A stretch of DNA of 64,000 nucleotides from Pseudomonadota bacterium (GCA_024229515.1 JAAESI010000277.1:1-64000), one strand, 5' to 3'; numbered from the stretch's first letter, positions 17,614 to 26,912 are shown. Notes: generated from the letters alone by a model not told the origin. Numbers and translations: made by a program.

Positions 17614-17964
17614 ATGATGATCGAGCTTCTGATCCTCCTCGCGATCGCCGCCATCGCCCCCCAGATCTTCCCCGGCATCAAGGTGAAGTCCCTGGGAACG
17701 GCCGCGCTGGTCGCCGTCGTGTTCGCGATGATCAACTTCTTCCTGGGGTGGCTGCTGACGCTGGTGCTCACCATCGTCTCGATCCCCGCGATCATCCTGA
17801 CGCTGGGCGCCTTCACGGTGTTCATCCCCACCCTCGTCAACGCCATCCTCCTGCGCATGGTGGACGCGGTGCTGGAGGACTTCGAGATCGCCGGCTGGGC
17901 CCCCGCCATCGGCATGGGCCTGCTGTTCGCCCTCGGCGGATGGGCTGCCAACGCGATCACCTGA
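17614..17964 (+). CDS. Phage-holin-family small membrane protein (PF04020-like)
   Basis: The 116-residue protein has four hydrophobic segments (about 3-18, 28-48, 50-72, 92-113), with FPGIKVKSLGTAALVAVVFA and LTLGAFTVFIPTLVNAILL between them. This is the layout of the four-helix holin-like family common on bacterial chromosomes, where it rarely has a proven lytic role. AAGGGGG lies just before the ATG at 17614, which decides that start over an upstream ATG at 17584. It follows the PHP gene by 39 bases. Confidence 0.72.
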   Translation: MMIELLILLAIAAIAPQIFPGIKVKSLGTAALVAVVFAMINFFLGWLLTLVLTIVSIPAIILTLGAFTVFIPTLVNAILLRMVDAVLEDFEIAGWAPAIGMGLLFALGGWAANAIT

Positions 17965-17970
17965 TATCGT
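17965..17970 (+). promoter_or_regulatory. -10-like hexamer TATCGT before deoC
   Basis: TATCGT lies nine bases before the deoC ATG at 17980, overlapping the end of the holin-like gene. It would start the nucleoside-salvage operon without a leader. Confidence 0.35.
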
Positions 17971-17979
17971 CGGCGCCCC

Positions 17980-18822
17980 ATGGCGCTCAGTTCGAATCAG
18001 ATGGAAGAGATCGTCGACGCGCTCGTCACGCAAGTGCGCGCGCGGTTGGCCGGTCCCGGCGGCGACGCCGTCTTTCAGTGGCAGTACAGCGCGGGCTGGA
18101 ACGCCAACGTCACGCTCGTGCCGACCGAGGCGGTGCACGCCGTCGCGCGCACCGATCGCAGCGTCGCGCGCTACATCGACCACACGCTGCTGAAGCCCGA
18201 GGCGACCCGCGAGCAGGTGGTGAAGCTCTGCGAGGAAGCCCGCCGCTACGGCTTCTATTCGGTCTGCGTGAACTCCTCGAACATCCCTCTCGCCTCGGAG
18301 CTGCTCGCCGGCAGCACCACCGTCCCCATCTGCGTGGTCGGCTTCCCGCTGGGCGCCAACCTGCCCCAGGTGAAGGCCTACGAGGCGACCGAAGCGATCA
18401 AGGTCGGGGCCAAGGAGATCGACACCGTCATCAACATCGGGGCGCTCAAGTCGGGCGACTTCCAGGCGGTGCTCGAGGACCTCACCATGACGGTCAAGGC
18501 GTCCGCGCCGTACCCCGTGAAGGTCATCCTCGAGACGAGCAAGCTGACCGAGGAAGAGAAGGTCGCCGCGTGCGTGCTCACCCGCGAGTCGGGGGCCGCG
18601 TTCGTCAAGACGTCCACCGGCTTCGGCGGCGGCGGCGCCACCATCGAGGACGTCGCGCTGATGGCCCGCGTGGTCAAGGGTGCCGGACTCAAGGTCAAGG
18701 CCAGCGGCGGCGTGCGCAACGCCGCCGGAGCCCGTGCGATGATCGAGGCTGGGGCCGACCGACTCGGCGCTTCCTCCTCGGTTGCGGTCGTGACCGGTGG
18801 CACAAGCTCCGGTGGGTACTGA
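17980..18822 (+). CDS. deoC: Deoxyribose-phosphate aldolase
   Basis: The 280-residue enzyme splits 2-deoxyribose-5-phosphate into glyceraldehyde-3-phosphate and acetaldehyde. It shows YIDHTLLKPEAT, KEIDTVINIGALKSG (Asp148), PVKVILETS (Lys181), the Schiff-base segment FVKTSTGFG (Lys210) and VKASGGVR (Lys240). About 60 extra N-terminal residues precede the core compared with the E. coli enzyme, as in longer DeoC forms. The gene overlaps deoA by 26 bases and opens a six-gene salvage operon. Confidence 0.95.
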   Translation: MALSSNQMEEIVDALVTQVRARLAGPGGDAVFQWQYSAGWNANVTLVPTEAVHAVARTDRSVARYIDHTLLKPEATREQVVKLCEEARRYGFYSVCVNSSNIPLASELLAGSTTVPICVVGFPLGANLPQVKAYEATEAIKVGAKEIDTVINIGALKSGDFQAVLEDLTMTVKASAPYPVKVILETSKLTEEEKVAACVLTRESGAAFVKTSTGFGGGGATIEDVALMARVVKGAGLKVKASGGVRNAAGARAMIEAGADRLGASSSVAVVTGGTSSGGY

Positions 18823-20131
18823 CCTCCGAGACCTGATCGCCGCCAAGCGCGACGGCCAGGAGCTCACCCCCGAACAAGTCCAGGAGTTCGTCACCGCGGC
18901 CACCGAAGGCAGCGCCCCCGAGGTGCAGCTGGCGTCGATGCTCATGGCGGTGCTGATCAACGGGATGAGCGACGCCGAACGGACCGGCTACGCCCTCGCG
19001 ATGATGAACAGCGGCGAGGTCCTCACCTGGGACCACCTCGATCGGCCCACCGCGGACAAGCACAGCACCGGCGGCATCGGCGACAAGGTCTCGCTCATCT
19101 GGGCGCCGCTGATGGCGGAGATGGGCTACGCGGTCCCGATGATCAGCGGACGCGGGCTCGGCCACACCGGCGGCACGCTCGACAAGCTGGAGTCGATCCC
19201 GGGCTTTCGCACCGACCTGAGCTCGGCCGAGATGGACGCCGTCGTGCAGCACGTCGGCTGCGTCATCACCGGCCAGACGGCCGACTTGGTGCCCGCCGAC
19301 CGCACCCTCTACGACCTCCGCTCGCGCACCGCGACGGTGCCGTCCGTCGACCACATCGCCCCCTCGATCATGAGCAAGAAGCTCGCTGAGGGAGCCGCCA
19401 CGCTCGTGCTCGACGTGAAGGTCGGCACCGGCGCGTTCATGAAGACCCGGGACGACGCCCGCCGCCTCGCGGAGGTCATGGTCGCCATCGGGCGCGGCGC
19501 GGGACGCAACACCTGTGCGCTGCTGACGACGATGGACGCCCCCCTGGGCCGCGCGGTCGGCAACGCCGTCGAGGTGGACGAGTCCGTGGACGTGCTCCGG
19601 GGCGCTGGTCCGATGGAGCTGCGGGAGCTCACCGTCGACCTGTGCGAAGCCGCCATCGGCGCCGCTGGCGACGAGGACATGGGCGGCATCTCGATCCGCG
19701 ACAAGCTGTACGCGGCCCTGGACGACGGCTCCGCGCTGGACCGGTTCGGCGCCATGGTCGCGGCCCAGGGGGGGGACGCGACCGCCGTCTTCGACCCCAG
19801 CAAGCTGCTCGGCGGCGAGGGACTGAGCGAGTCGATCCTCGTCGCCCCCCGCGGCGGCGTCATCGCCGGCATCGACGCGCTGTCGGTCGGGCTCGCGGTC
19901 GCAGAGTTGGGCGGCGGACGCGGCTCCGACGGCTCCGCCCCCGACCCCGGCGTCGGCGCGTGGCTCGAGGCCCACGTCGGGGACCACATCGAACCCGGCC
20001 AACCGTGGGCCCGGTTGCTCCACCGCGGCGGCGCCGGCCTGGACGCCGCCCGCGCTCGCATGAAAGCCGCCGTCGTCGTCGCCAACGTGCCCGCGGGCGC
20101 CGATGACCGGGTCCTGGAGCGCATCTCCTGA
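18797..20131 (+). CDS. deoA: Thymidine/pyrimidine-nucleoside phosphorylase
   Basis: The 444-residue cytoplasmic enzyme phosphorolyses (deoxy)pyrimidine nucleosides to base and (deoxy)ribose-1-phosphate. The glycosyltransferase-3 fold is clear: helical N-domain to about 65, phosphate-binding KHSTGGIGDKVSL, SGRGLGHTGGTLDKLES, LVLDVKVGTGAFMK, and a C-terminal PYNP domain (GLSESILVAPRGGVIAGID). It starts at GTG 18797 inside the deoC end and its TGA touches the ATG of the transporter gene. Thymidine and uridine specificity cannot be separated by eye. Confidence 0.93.
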   Translation: MAQAPVGTDLRDLIAAKRDGQELTPEQVQEFVTAATEGSAPEVQLASMLMAVLINGMSDAERTGYALAMMNSGEVLTWDHLDRPTADKHSTGGIGDKVSLIWAPLMAEMGYAVPMISGRGLGHTGGTLDKLESIPGFRTDLSSAEMDAVVQHVGCVITGQTADLVPADRTLYDLRSRTATVPSVDHIAPSIMSKKLAEGAATLVLDVKVGTGAFMKTRDDARRLAEVMVAIGRGAGRNTCALLTTMDAPLGRAVGNAVEVDESVDVLRGAGPMELRELTVDLCEAAIGAAGDEDMGGISIRDKLYAALDDGSALDRFGAMVAAQGGDATAVFDPSKLLGGEGLSESILVAPRGGVIAGIDALSVGLAVAELGGGRGSDGSAPDPGVGAWLEAHVGDHIEPGQPWARLLHRGGAGLDAARARMKAAVVVANVPAGADDRVLERIS

Positions 20132-21597
20132 TGGAGCGCCGGCTCAAGCCGATCCTCATCGGGTTCCTGCTCGGCGCCGTCGGCGTTCTGGTCGTCGGAT
20201 TTGCCGTCGCCGGCGACGGCACCGCCTCCATCGCCGATCAGCTCTCCACCGCGGCGAAGGAGCCGGTCCCCTTCACGGCCCGCCTGCAGAGCTTCTTCGG
20301 CATCTTCCTGCTGCTGGGCGTCGCCTGGGGTCTGAGCAACGACCGGACCGCCATCCCCTGGCGCATCATCGGCTGGGGGCTGAGCCTGCAGTTCATCTTC
20401 GCCGTGCTGGTGCTCAAGACCGGCCCCGGCAAGAAGCTGTTCCGGGTGCTCAACGACGTGGTCAAGCAGCTGCTTGCCTACACCGAGGAGGGTTCGCGCT
20501 TCATCTTCGGCGGGCTCGTGCAGAGCGAGCTGACGCTCGTGGAGAAGCCGGCGGACGACTTCTTCGCGCAGGGCACGCCCGTGCAGCTGGACGGCTACGA
20601 GAGCGCCCGCATCGTCGTCGACAACGGCAGCTTCTTCGCCTTCAACGTGCTCCCCACCATCATCTTCTTCAGCGCCCTGATGGCGGTCTTCTACCACCTG
20701 GGGATCATGCAGGCGCTGGTGCGCGGCATGGCCTGGGTGATGTTCAAGACGATGGGCACCAGCGGCGCCGAGTCGCTGTCGGCGGCCGCGAACATCTTCG
20801 TGGGCCAGACCGAGGCGCCGCTGGTCATCCGCCCCTTCGTCGACAAGATGACGATGTCGGAGCTCCACGCGATCATGACGGGCGGCTTCGCGACCGTCGC
20901 CGGCGGCGTCATGGCGGCGTACGTGGCGATGCTCAGCAAGGTCTTCCCCGACATCGCCGGCCACCTCGTAGCGGCGTCGGTGATGTCGGCGCCGGCCGCG
21001 CTGGTGGTCTCCAAGATCATGTGGCCCGAGGACGACACCCCCGCCACCGCCGGCGAGATGAAGCTCGAGGTGGAGAAGCTGGACGTCAACGTCGTGGACG
21101 CCGCGGCGCGCGGCGCGGGCGACGGAATGAAGCTCGCTCTGAACGTCGGCGCGATGCTCTTGGCGTTCATCGCGCTGGTGGCGATGGCGAACGGAATCCT
21201 AGGTGGAATCGGGGGGTTGGTGGGCCTGGACGGCTTGACCCTGCAGTCACTTGTGGGCTACATCTTCTGGCCACTGGCATGGGCCATGGGTGTCCCTGCT
21301 GCGGAATGCACGGCTGTCGGACAGCTCCTCGGCGTCAAGACGATCCTCAACGAGTTCGTCGCCTACCTGGAACTCAGGACCGTCGCGCCGGACTTGTCCT
21401 ACCGCAGCATGGTCATCGTGACGTACGCGCTTTGCGGCTTCGCGAACCTCGGGTCCATCGGAATTCAGCTCGGCGGAATCGGGGGCATCGCGCCCGCCCG
21501 CCGAAGTGATCTCGCCCGGATTGGACTCCGGACGATGATCGCCGGCACGTTGGCCGCCTTCCTGACGGCCAACATCGCCGGGACCCTGGTGGGGTAG
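20131..21597 (+). CDS. nupC: Concentrative nucleoside transporter, CNT/NupC family
   Basis: The 488-residue inner-membrane protein has about ten hydrophobic segments. The CNT signatures are present: FNVLPTIIFFSALMAVFYHLG, AWVMFKTMGTSGAESLSAAANIFVGQTEAPL, GGFATVAGGVMAAYV and the C-terminal TYALCGFANLGSIGIQLGG. It would import nucleosides with H+ or Na+. About 90 extra residues lie between the first helices, with a soluble insert (about 115-165), unlike the 400-residue E. coli NupC. It lies between the phosphorylases that consume its substrates. Confidence 0.92.
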   Translation: MERRLKPILIGFLLGAVGVLVVGFAVAGDGTASIADQLSTAAKEPVPFTARLQSFFGIFLLLGVAWGLSNDRTAIPWRIIGWGLSLQFIFAVLVLKTGPGKKLFRVLNDVVKQLLAYTEEGSRFIFGGLVQSELTLVEKPADDFFAQGTPVQLDGYESARIVVDNGSFFAFNVLPTIIFFSALMAVFYHLGIMQALVRGMAWVMFKTMGTSGAESLSAAANIFVGQTEAPLVIRPFVDKMTMSELHAIMTGGFATVAGGVMAAYVAMLSKVFPDIAGHLVAASVMSAPAALVVSKIMWPEDDTPATAGEMKLEVEKLDVNVVDAAARGAGDGMKLALNVGAMLLAFIALVAMANGILGGIGGLVGLDGLTLQSLVGYIFWPLAWAMGVPAAECTAVGQLLGVKTILNEFVAYLELRTVAPDLSYRSMVIVTYALCGFANLGSIGIQLGGIGGIAPARRSDLARIGLRTMIAGTLAAFLTANIAGTLVG

Positions 21598-21600
21598 CAG

Positions 21601-21648
21601 CCTCCGGGACACATCTTTTGAGCGGCCCGGGCCCGGGCCGTCGGAGGG
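21601..21648 (+). promoter_or_regulatory. Intercistronic hairpin that can mask the phosphorylase ribosome-binding site
   Basis: CCTCCG at 21601-21606 is complementary to CGGAGG at 21642-21647, which is the core of the Shine-Dalgarno GGAGGG seven bases before the ATG at 21655. Inside the loop is an 18-base perfect palindrome, CGGCCCGGGCCCGGGCCG (21623-21640). The fold would hide the site and lower or regulate translation of the purine nucleoside phosphorylase, or slow transcription within the operon. Confidence 0.5.
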
Positions 21649-21654
21649 ACGCAG

Positions 21655-22506
21655 ATGACCCTGCGGACCGAGCTGCAACGATCCGCCCGCTCGATCATCG
21701 AGCGCGACTCGCGTGTAGCCACTGGAAACTTCCTTGGAATCGTCCTCGGCTCGGGACTCGGCGGATTCGTCGAGTCGCTCAGCAACGTGGTCGAGATTCC
21801 CTACACCGAGATCGACGGCTTCTCCAAGACCACCGTCGCGGGCCACAACGGCACCGTCTGCGTGGGCGAGATCGACGGGACCCTGTGCGTGGTCCTGCGC
21901 GGCCGCGTGCACCTGTACGAAGGCCACTCGCCCGACTCGGTGGTGCACGGCGTACGCACCCTGGTGCAACTCGGCGCGACCGCCGTCATCGTGACCAACG
22001 CCGCCGGCGGGGTGCGCTCCGACCTGGGCGTGGGGCACCTGATGGTCATCGACGACCACATCAACCTCACGGGCTCCAACCCGCTCATCGGCACCGCCAG
22101 CAAGGAGCTGGGCCCCCGGTTCCCCGACATGAGCCACGCGTGGGACCCGCAGCTGTCCGGCGTGCTCTTCGAGGCCAGCGCGGCGGCCGGGGTTCCGACG
22201 GCCCGGGGCGTCTACGCGGGCGTGCCCGGCCCCAGCTACGAGACCCCCGCGGAGGTCCGCATGATCGGCATCCTCGGCGGTGACGCGGTGGGCATGTCGA
22301 CGGTGTTCGAGGCCATCGCGATCCGCCACATGGGCGGCCGCCTGGCCGGCGTCTCCGTCATCAGCAACGCCGCCGCGGGCACCGGCGAGCCGGGCTCGAC
22401 CCTGGACCACGAGCACGTCAGCGACGTCGCCGTGGCCGCCACGGAGCGCTTCACCAAGATGATCCGAGGCGCCCTCGCGACCCGCGATCAGTGGTGGGAG
22501 GAGTAG
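21655..22506 (+). CDS. punA: Purine nucleoside phosphorylase (trimeric class)
   Basis: The 283-residue enzyme has GIVLGSGLGGFV (phosphate loop), LRGRVHLYEGH, VIVTNAAGGVRSDL, GVPGPSYETPAEVRM, AVGMSTVFEAIAIRHMG and VISNAAAG, all hallmarks of the PNP/MTAP family that phosphorolyses inosine and guanosine. It is separated from the transporter by 57 bases that carry a strong Shine-Dalgarno (GGAGGG) and a masking hairpin. Two bases separate it from cdd. Confidence 0.93.
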   Translation: MTLRTELQRSARSIIERDSRVATGNFLGIVLGSGLGGFVESLSNVVEIPYTEIDGFSKTTVAGHNGTVCVGEIDGTLCVVLRGRVHLYEGHSPDSVVHGVRTLVQLGATAVIVTNAAGGVRSDLGVGHLMVIDDHINLTGSNPLIGTASKELGPRFPDMSHAWDPQLSGVLFEASAAAGVPTARGVYAGVPGPSYETPAEVRMIGILGGDAVGMSTVFEAIAIRHMGGRLAGVSVISNAAAGTGEPGSTLDHEHVSDVAVAATERFTKMIRGALATRDQWWEE

Positions 22507-22508
22507 GC

Positions 22509-22931
22509 ATGCCCGAGGACCTCCTGGACGCGGCCTTCGCTGCCCGCAAGTGCTCGCACTCGCCGTACAGCAACTTCAGGGTGGGCGCCGCCGTGCGCAC
22601 CACCGACGGCCGGATCTTCACCGGCAGCAACGTCGAGTCCTCCAGCTACGGGCTGACCATCTGCGCCGAGCGGCTGGCGATCTGCATCGCCATCCACGAA
22701 GGCCACAAGGACATCACCGAGATCGCGGTGGTGGCCGACACCTCCGGCGCACCGGGCCCCTGCGGCGCGTGCCGGCAGTTCATGTACGACTTTGCGCCCA
22801 CGGCGACGGTTCTGATGGCGAACCTGAACGGCGACCGCCGGACCGTGAACGTGGGCGAGCTCATTCCCTGGGGGTTCGGCCCCAGCGACCTGCTGTCGTT
22901 CGAATCCCGAAGAGGCGACAGCAATGAGTGA
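22509..22931 (+). CDS. cdd: Cytidine deaminase
   Basis: The 140-residue zinc enzyme deaminates cytidine and deoxycytidine. SPYSNFRVGAAV binds substrate, TICAERLAI carries the zinc Cys and catalytic Glu, and GPCGACRQ supplies the other two zinc Cys. The ATG at 22509 follows GGAGGAG and was preferred to a GTG at 22491 inside the previous gene. It overlaps rnd by eight bases. Its product uridine feeds the phosphorylase of the same operon. Confidence 0.94.
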   Translation: MPEDLLDAAFAARKCSHSPYSNFRVGAAVRTTDGRIFTGSNVESSSYGLTICAERLAICIAIHEGHKDITEIAVVADTSGAPGPCGACRQFMYDFAPTATVLMANLNGDRRTVNVGELIPWGFGPSDLLSFESRRGDSNE

Positions 22932-24255
22932 AGAGCGCGACCCGGACCTTCCGGAACCCATCCACCAGGAAGATCGCGGCTGGATCTACGTCGACTCGTC
23001 GGACGCGCTGGATGACTGCGTCGCGGTGCTGACGGAGTGCGACGTCATCGGCGTCGACACCGAGAGCGACAGCTTCTTCTCCCACAAAGAGAGCTGCTGC
23101 CTGATGCAGGTCAGCGGCCCCGCGACCGCCGACTACGTGATCGACCCGCTGGCGTTCGACGACCTCGCCGCCCTCGGCCCGCTGTTCGCCGACTCGGGGC
23201 GCGTGAAGATCTTCCACGGCGCCGACTACGACGTGGTGTCGATGAAGCGCGACTTCGGGTTCGTGTTCCCGAACCTGTTCGACACGATGATCGCGGCTCA
23301 GGCCACCGGACACACCAAGTTCGGGCTCAACGACCTGGTGGGGCGCTACTTCGGCGTGAAGCTGAACAAGAAGTGGCAGCGCCACGACTGGTCCAGCCGC
23401 CCGCTGCGCAAGGAGCACCTCGAGTACGCGCGCAACGACTCCCGCTTCCTCCCCGCGCTGCGCCGCATCCTCATGGTCCAAGCCGAGGAGCGCAGCCGCA
23501 TCGCGATGCTGGAAGAGGAGTTCACTCTGCTCGAGGGGCGGGAGTGGACGGGCCGACCGTTCGAGCCCAACGACTGCATGAAGATCAAGGGCTCGGGTGC
23601 CCTGGACGACGACGCCAAGAAGGTCCTGCGGTCGCTGTTCGTGCTCCGGGAGAGCATCGCGGAAGCGCGCAACCGGCCCCCGTTCAAGGTGTGGGGCAAC
23701 GACATGATGATGGCGGCGGCCCGCGCCAACCCCAAGGACATGGACGGCCTGCGCGCGGCCCTCGGCGAGAAGCACCACGTCGTGCGCCGCTACTCCCGCG
23801 AGGTCATGGACGCGATCCGCGCTGGACAAGACGACAACGGCGCCGTCCCCGTCCTGGTCAAGAAGGTCGCCCGGAGCAACCCCGGCGTGCCTCCGTTCAC
23901 GCGGGACGACGAGCCGCTGATGGCGTCCCTGAAGAAGTGGCGCAACGCCCACTCCCAGGAGATCGCGCTGGCCCCCTCGATGGTCGTGAACAACACGATT
24001 CTCAAGGAGGTCTCGGCCCTGAAGCCCAAGGAAGTTGCGGCCCTGGATGCCATCTCTGAGATGCGGGTGTGGCAGAAGCAGGCCTACGGCCAGATGCTGG
24101 TCGACCGCGTCGCCCAGTGGACGCAGTCCCACCCCGACGATGGGCAGCCGTCTCGGCGGCGTCGACGGCGTCGGCGACGGGGCAAGAAGCCGGTCGGCGA
24201 AGCGGCCGACGACGGCGACGCCCCGAACAAGCCGGCCGCCCCCGACGCGGGCTAG
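22924..24255 (+). CDS. rnd: Ribonuclease D with Arg-rich tail
   Basis: The 443-residue protein has the DEDD exonuclease domain: VIGVDTESDSF (Asp, Glu), FHGADYDVVSM (Asp), and YARNDSRFLPAL (Tyr, Asp). Two HRDC-like helical domains follow (about 235-290 and 330-395). The last 45 residues are low complexity, with nine consecutive Arg near 409-417 followed by GKK, which could bind RNA. The enzyme trims tRNA and other stable RNA 3' ends. It sits at the end of the salvage operon with an eight-base overlap, so nucleotide recycling from RNA may be linked to nucleoside use. Confidence 0.92.
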   Translation: MSEERDPDLPEPIHQEDRGWIYVDSSDALDDCVAVLTECDVIGVDTESDSFFSHKESCCLMQVSGPATADYVIDPLAFDDLAALGPLFADSGRVKIFHGADYDVVSMKRDFGFVFPNLFDTMIAAQATGHTKFGLNDLVGRYFGVKLNKKWQRHDWSSRPLRKEHLEYARNDSRFLPALRRILMVQAEERSRIAMLEEEFTLLEGREWTGRPFEPNDCMKIKGSGALDDDAKKVLRSLFVLRESIAEARNRPPFKVWGNDMMMAAARANPKDMDGLRAALGEKHHVVRRYSREVMDAIRAGQDDNGAVPVLVKKVARSNPGVPPFTRDDEPLMASLKKWRNAHSQEIALAPSMVVNNTILKEVSALKPKEVAALDAISEMRVWQKQAYGQMLVDRVAQWTQSHPDDGQPSRRRRRRRRRGKKPVGEAADDGDAPNKPAAPDAG

Positions 24256-24291
24256 CCTCCGAGGAGCCAGCTCCCGCCGAGTAGGAACCCG

Positions 24292-25325
24292 TCAGTCCGG
24301 CACCCAGTAGGTGAGCCGGATGTACATGTCCTTGCGCTTCTGAAGGAGCGCCCCGGCCCTCCGGTCCGGCCCCGCGATGAGCGCCTCCAGCTGGGGGCGC
24401 GCCGCGGGCGTGGAGGTAGCCGAACGAACGCACGACTCCAGGATCTTGCTTCGGATCTGCCGATCGCTCTCCTCGTCCAGCGCCTCGAACAGCCGCGCCG
24501 CCGCGGGGGGGCAGTTGGGGAGCCTGCCGAGCCCGTCGTAGGCGCTGTCGCGAACGCGGGAGTCCTCGTCACGGCTGAGTCGGATCAGGACCTCGACGTG
24601 AGCGTTGGCCCTCAGGTGCCCCACGGTGTAGGCCACGTTCCACCGGATCATCGGCTCGGCGTCGTCGGCCAGGGTGACGAGGCGGTCGGCGATGGCGAGC
24701 GCCATCGGATGCCGGTGCGCGTCCATCAGGTCGTTGATCGCGCCGGCCCGCTTCTCCATCTCCTTGTGATCGAGGCGGCGCAGCAGCTGCTGGATCTTGC
24801 GGGTCGTCATCCCCGGGTGGGGGAACGCCAGGTGCTTCTTGGCGGGGGCGACGCCGGGCACCTCGTCGGCCGGCTGGAGGCACAGGTAGGCCTGGGCTCC
24901 CCCCGAGGGGATGTCGCCGAAGGACTCCGGGAGCACGCGCTGCAAGGTGGCCGCCCAGTCCCCCGGGGGCACCGGCACGACCGCGGCGCCGGGGCCTCCC
25001 TCCAGGCTCTCGACGCTGTCGACCGCCAGCTGCCCCGACGGCACCCGCAGCAGCACCGGCTTGTCGACATCGAAGGTGACGTCACCGGTCTCGTTCCGGG
25101 CCAGCGGGGGCCCGACGATCACCTCCAGGGAGACGTCGTCGTCCTGGAACAGCTCCCACACCAGGAGCCCGCCGTCGGAGCTGGCGATGGCGGGCTCCTT
25201 GACCCCGCCATGCTTGTCCAGGGCGGCTGCGCCCGAAGCTCGGCGCGGCGTCCGGCGTCGCAGGCAAAGCCCAGCAAGGCCGTGCCCGGCACACGCACCA
25301 CGGTCGATCCTGATCGAGTCCCCAT
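24292..25325 (-). pseudogene. HEAT-repeat protein, frameshifted near 25230
   Basis: The ATG at 25325 gives STVVRVPGTALLGFACDAG and RRAELRA in one frame, while KHGGVKEPAIASSDGG and the rest lie in another. Adding one G near GGGCGCAGCC (about 25225-25240) would join them into a protein of about 344 residues. The N-terminal half is beta-rich. The C-terminal half (from about residue 190) has HEAT-like repeats (AEPMIRWNVAYTVGHLRA, DSRVRDSAYDGLGRL). No signal peptide is seen. A TAGACT hexamer lies nine bases before the ATG. Function unknown. An assembly indel is as likely as decay. Confidence 0.55.
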
Positions 25326-25337
25326 CCGCCGTGCAGT

Positions 25338-26912
25338 CTACTGGCTGTCGGCGTCGGGGATCAGGCTCATGCAGCGCTCCGCCATCGCCGTGATGGTCAG
25401 CGATGGGTTGACCCCGAGGTTCGCCGGGATCGCGGAGGCGTCGACCACGTACAGCCCCGCCACGCCGTGCACCTGGTGGTCCGGCCCGACCACCCCCTGC
25501 TCGGCGCTGGGCCCCATCGCGCAGCCGCCGAGGATGTGGGCGGTGGCGCTGACTCCGGCGACGCTCTCGGGGGTCAGGTTCACGGGGATGCCGTCGACCT
25601 GCCGGGCGAACGCGCGCGCGGCGGCGTTGGCCTCGGGGATGTAGGCGGGGGCGCGCTGGCCGGCCGCGACCCGCGTGCGCAGGCCGCGTCGGAACGGCGG
25701 GAGCCAGGAGCGGGCCCAGGCGAACGTGATCTGGTTGTCCAGGTGCTGCATCACCGTCAGCAGGGTGCTGCGCTTCGTCCAGTTCCGGGCGGTGTAGATC
25801 CGGAGCGTAGTCAGCGGCCTCAGCACCAGCAGCGCCAGCACCTTGAGCGCTCGAACGAGCCGGTGGGCCCCATCCGCCATGGGACCCATCTGCCACTTCA
25901 CGAAGCCATGCGCGGGCGAGAACCGGTTCTGCGTGATGTGGGTGTGGTCGTTGGCGTAGAAGTCCGACGAGATCGTCGGGCCGTCGGTCAGATCGAGGCT
26001 CGCGTCCCGGGCGACGATCCCGACCAGCGACTCGCTGTTGGTCCGAACCGCCTGCCCCAGACGGGAGGACAGATCGGGCAGCGCCCCCTGCTCCCGGCAG
26101 GCCAGCAGCAGCCGGAGCGTGCCCAGCACGCCGGCCGACAGCACCACCCGCGTCGCCTCGAATCGCTCCGTCGTGCGCTTCTGCAGAGGGTCCCGGGCGA
26201 GCACCTCGAACCCGCCGCCGGGCAAGGGGCGGATCGACTGCGCCTTCCTCCGCTCGTGGAGCGTCGCGCCCTGCGCCTGGGCCAACCAGAGGTAGTTCTG
26301 GTCGAGGCTGTTCTTGGCGCCGTGGGGGCACCCCGTGGTGCAGCGGGCGCAGGACTGACAGCCGGTGCGGTCGGGGCCTCGTCCGTCGAAGAACGGGTCC
26401 GGGGCGGTGACCCCCGGCTCACCGAAATAGACCGCCAGCGGCACGGGCCCGAAGGTCGCCTCCTGGCCCAGCGACGCCGCGGTCTGCCGCAGGAGCTCGT
26501 CCTGGCGGCCCAGGCGGGGCACCACGTGTCGGCCGAGCATGCGTTCGGCGGTGGCGAAGTGGGGGGCCAGTTCGGCCCGCATGTCGACGCCGAGGGAGTC
26601 CCACGCGGGGTCCTCGTAGAAGGCGTCCTTGGGCCGCAGCAGGACCCCCGCGAACACCAGGCTCCCGCCGCCCACCCCGACCCCGCCGATGACTCCCACG
26701 TGGCGGAAGATCTCCTGGGTGAAGTAGCCGTCGGCCCCCAGCGCCGGCTCCCAGATCAGGTGCTTCAGGCTGCGATCAGCCTGGGCGATGCGCTCCGGCG
26801 TCAGGGACGAGCCCTGCTCCAGAACCGCCACGGAGTAGCCCTTCTGGGCCAACCGCAGCGCCGACACGCTGCCGCCGAAGCCGCTGCCGATGACGAGGAA
26901 GTCGACGGTCAT
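25338..26912 (-). CDS. GMC-family oxidoreductase (cholesterol-oxidase-like)
   Basis: The 524-residue flavoenzyme starts with the FAD-binding DFLVIGSGFGGSVSALRLA and has GGVGVGGGSLVFAGV in the next FAD segment. A Cys-rich patch, CQSCARCTTGCPHGAKNS, is typical of the cholesterol-oxidase-like group. The C-terminal ATAHILGGCAMG and LYVVDASAIPANLGVNPS include the GMC active-site region. It oxidises a sterol or other hydrophobic alcohol; the exact substrate is unknown. It overlaps the TetR gene by four bases (ATGA) and is probably controlled by it. Confidence 0.88.
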   Translation of the reverse strand: MTVDFLVIGSGFGGSVSALRLAQKGYSVAVLEQGSSLTPERIAQADRSLKHLIWEPALGADGYFTQEIFRHVGVIGGVGVGGGSLVFAGVLLRPKDAFYEDPAWDSLGVDMRAELAPHFATAERMLGRHVVPRLGRQDELLRQTAASLGQEATFGPVPLAVYFGEPGVTAPDPFFDGRGPDRTGCQSCARCTTGCPHGAKNSLDQNYLWLAQAQGATLHERRKAQSIRPLPGGGFEVLARDPLQKRTTERFEATRVVLSAGVLGTLRLLLACREQGALPDLSSRLGQAVRTNSESLVGIVARDASLDLTDGPTISSDFYANDHTHITQNRFSPAHGFVKWQMGPMADGAHRLVRALKVLALLVLRPLTTLRIYTARNWTKRSTLLTVMQHLDNQITFAWARSWLPPFRRGLRTRVAAGQRAPAYIPEANAAARAFARQVDGIPVNLTPESVAGVSATAHILGGCAMGPSAEQGVVGPDHQVHGVAGLYVVDASAIPANLGVNPSLTITAMAERCMSLIPDADSQ

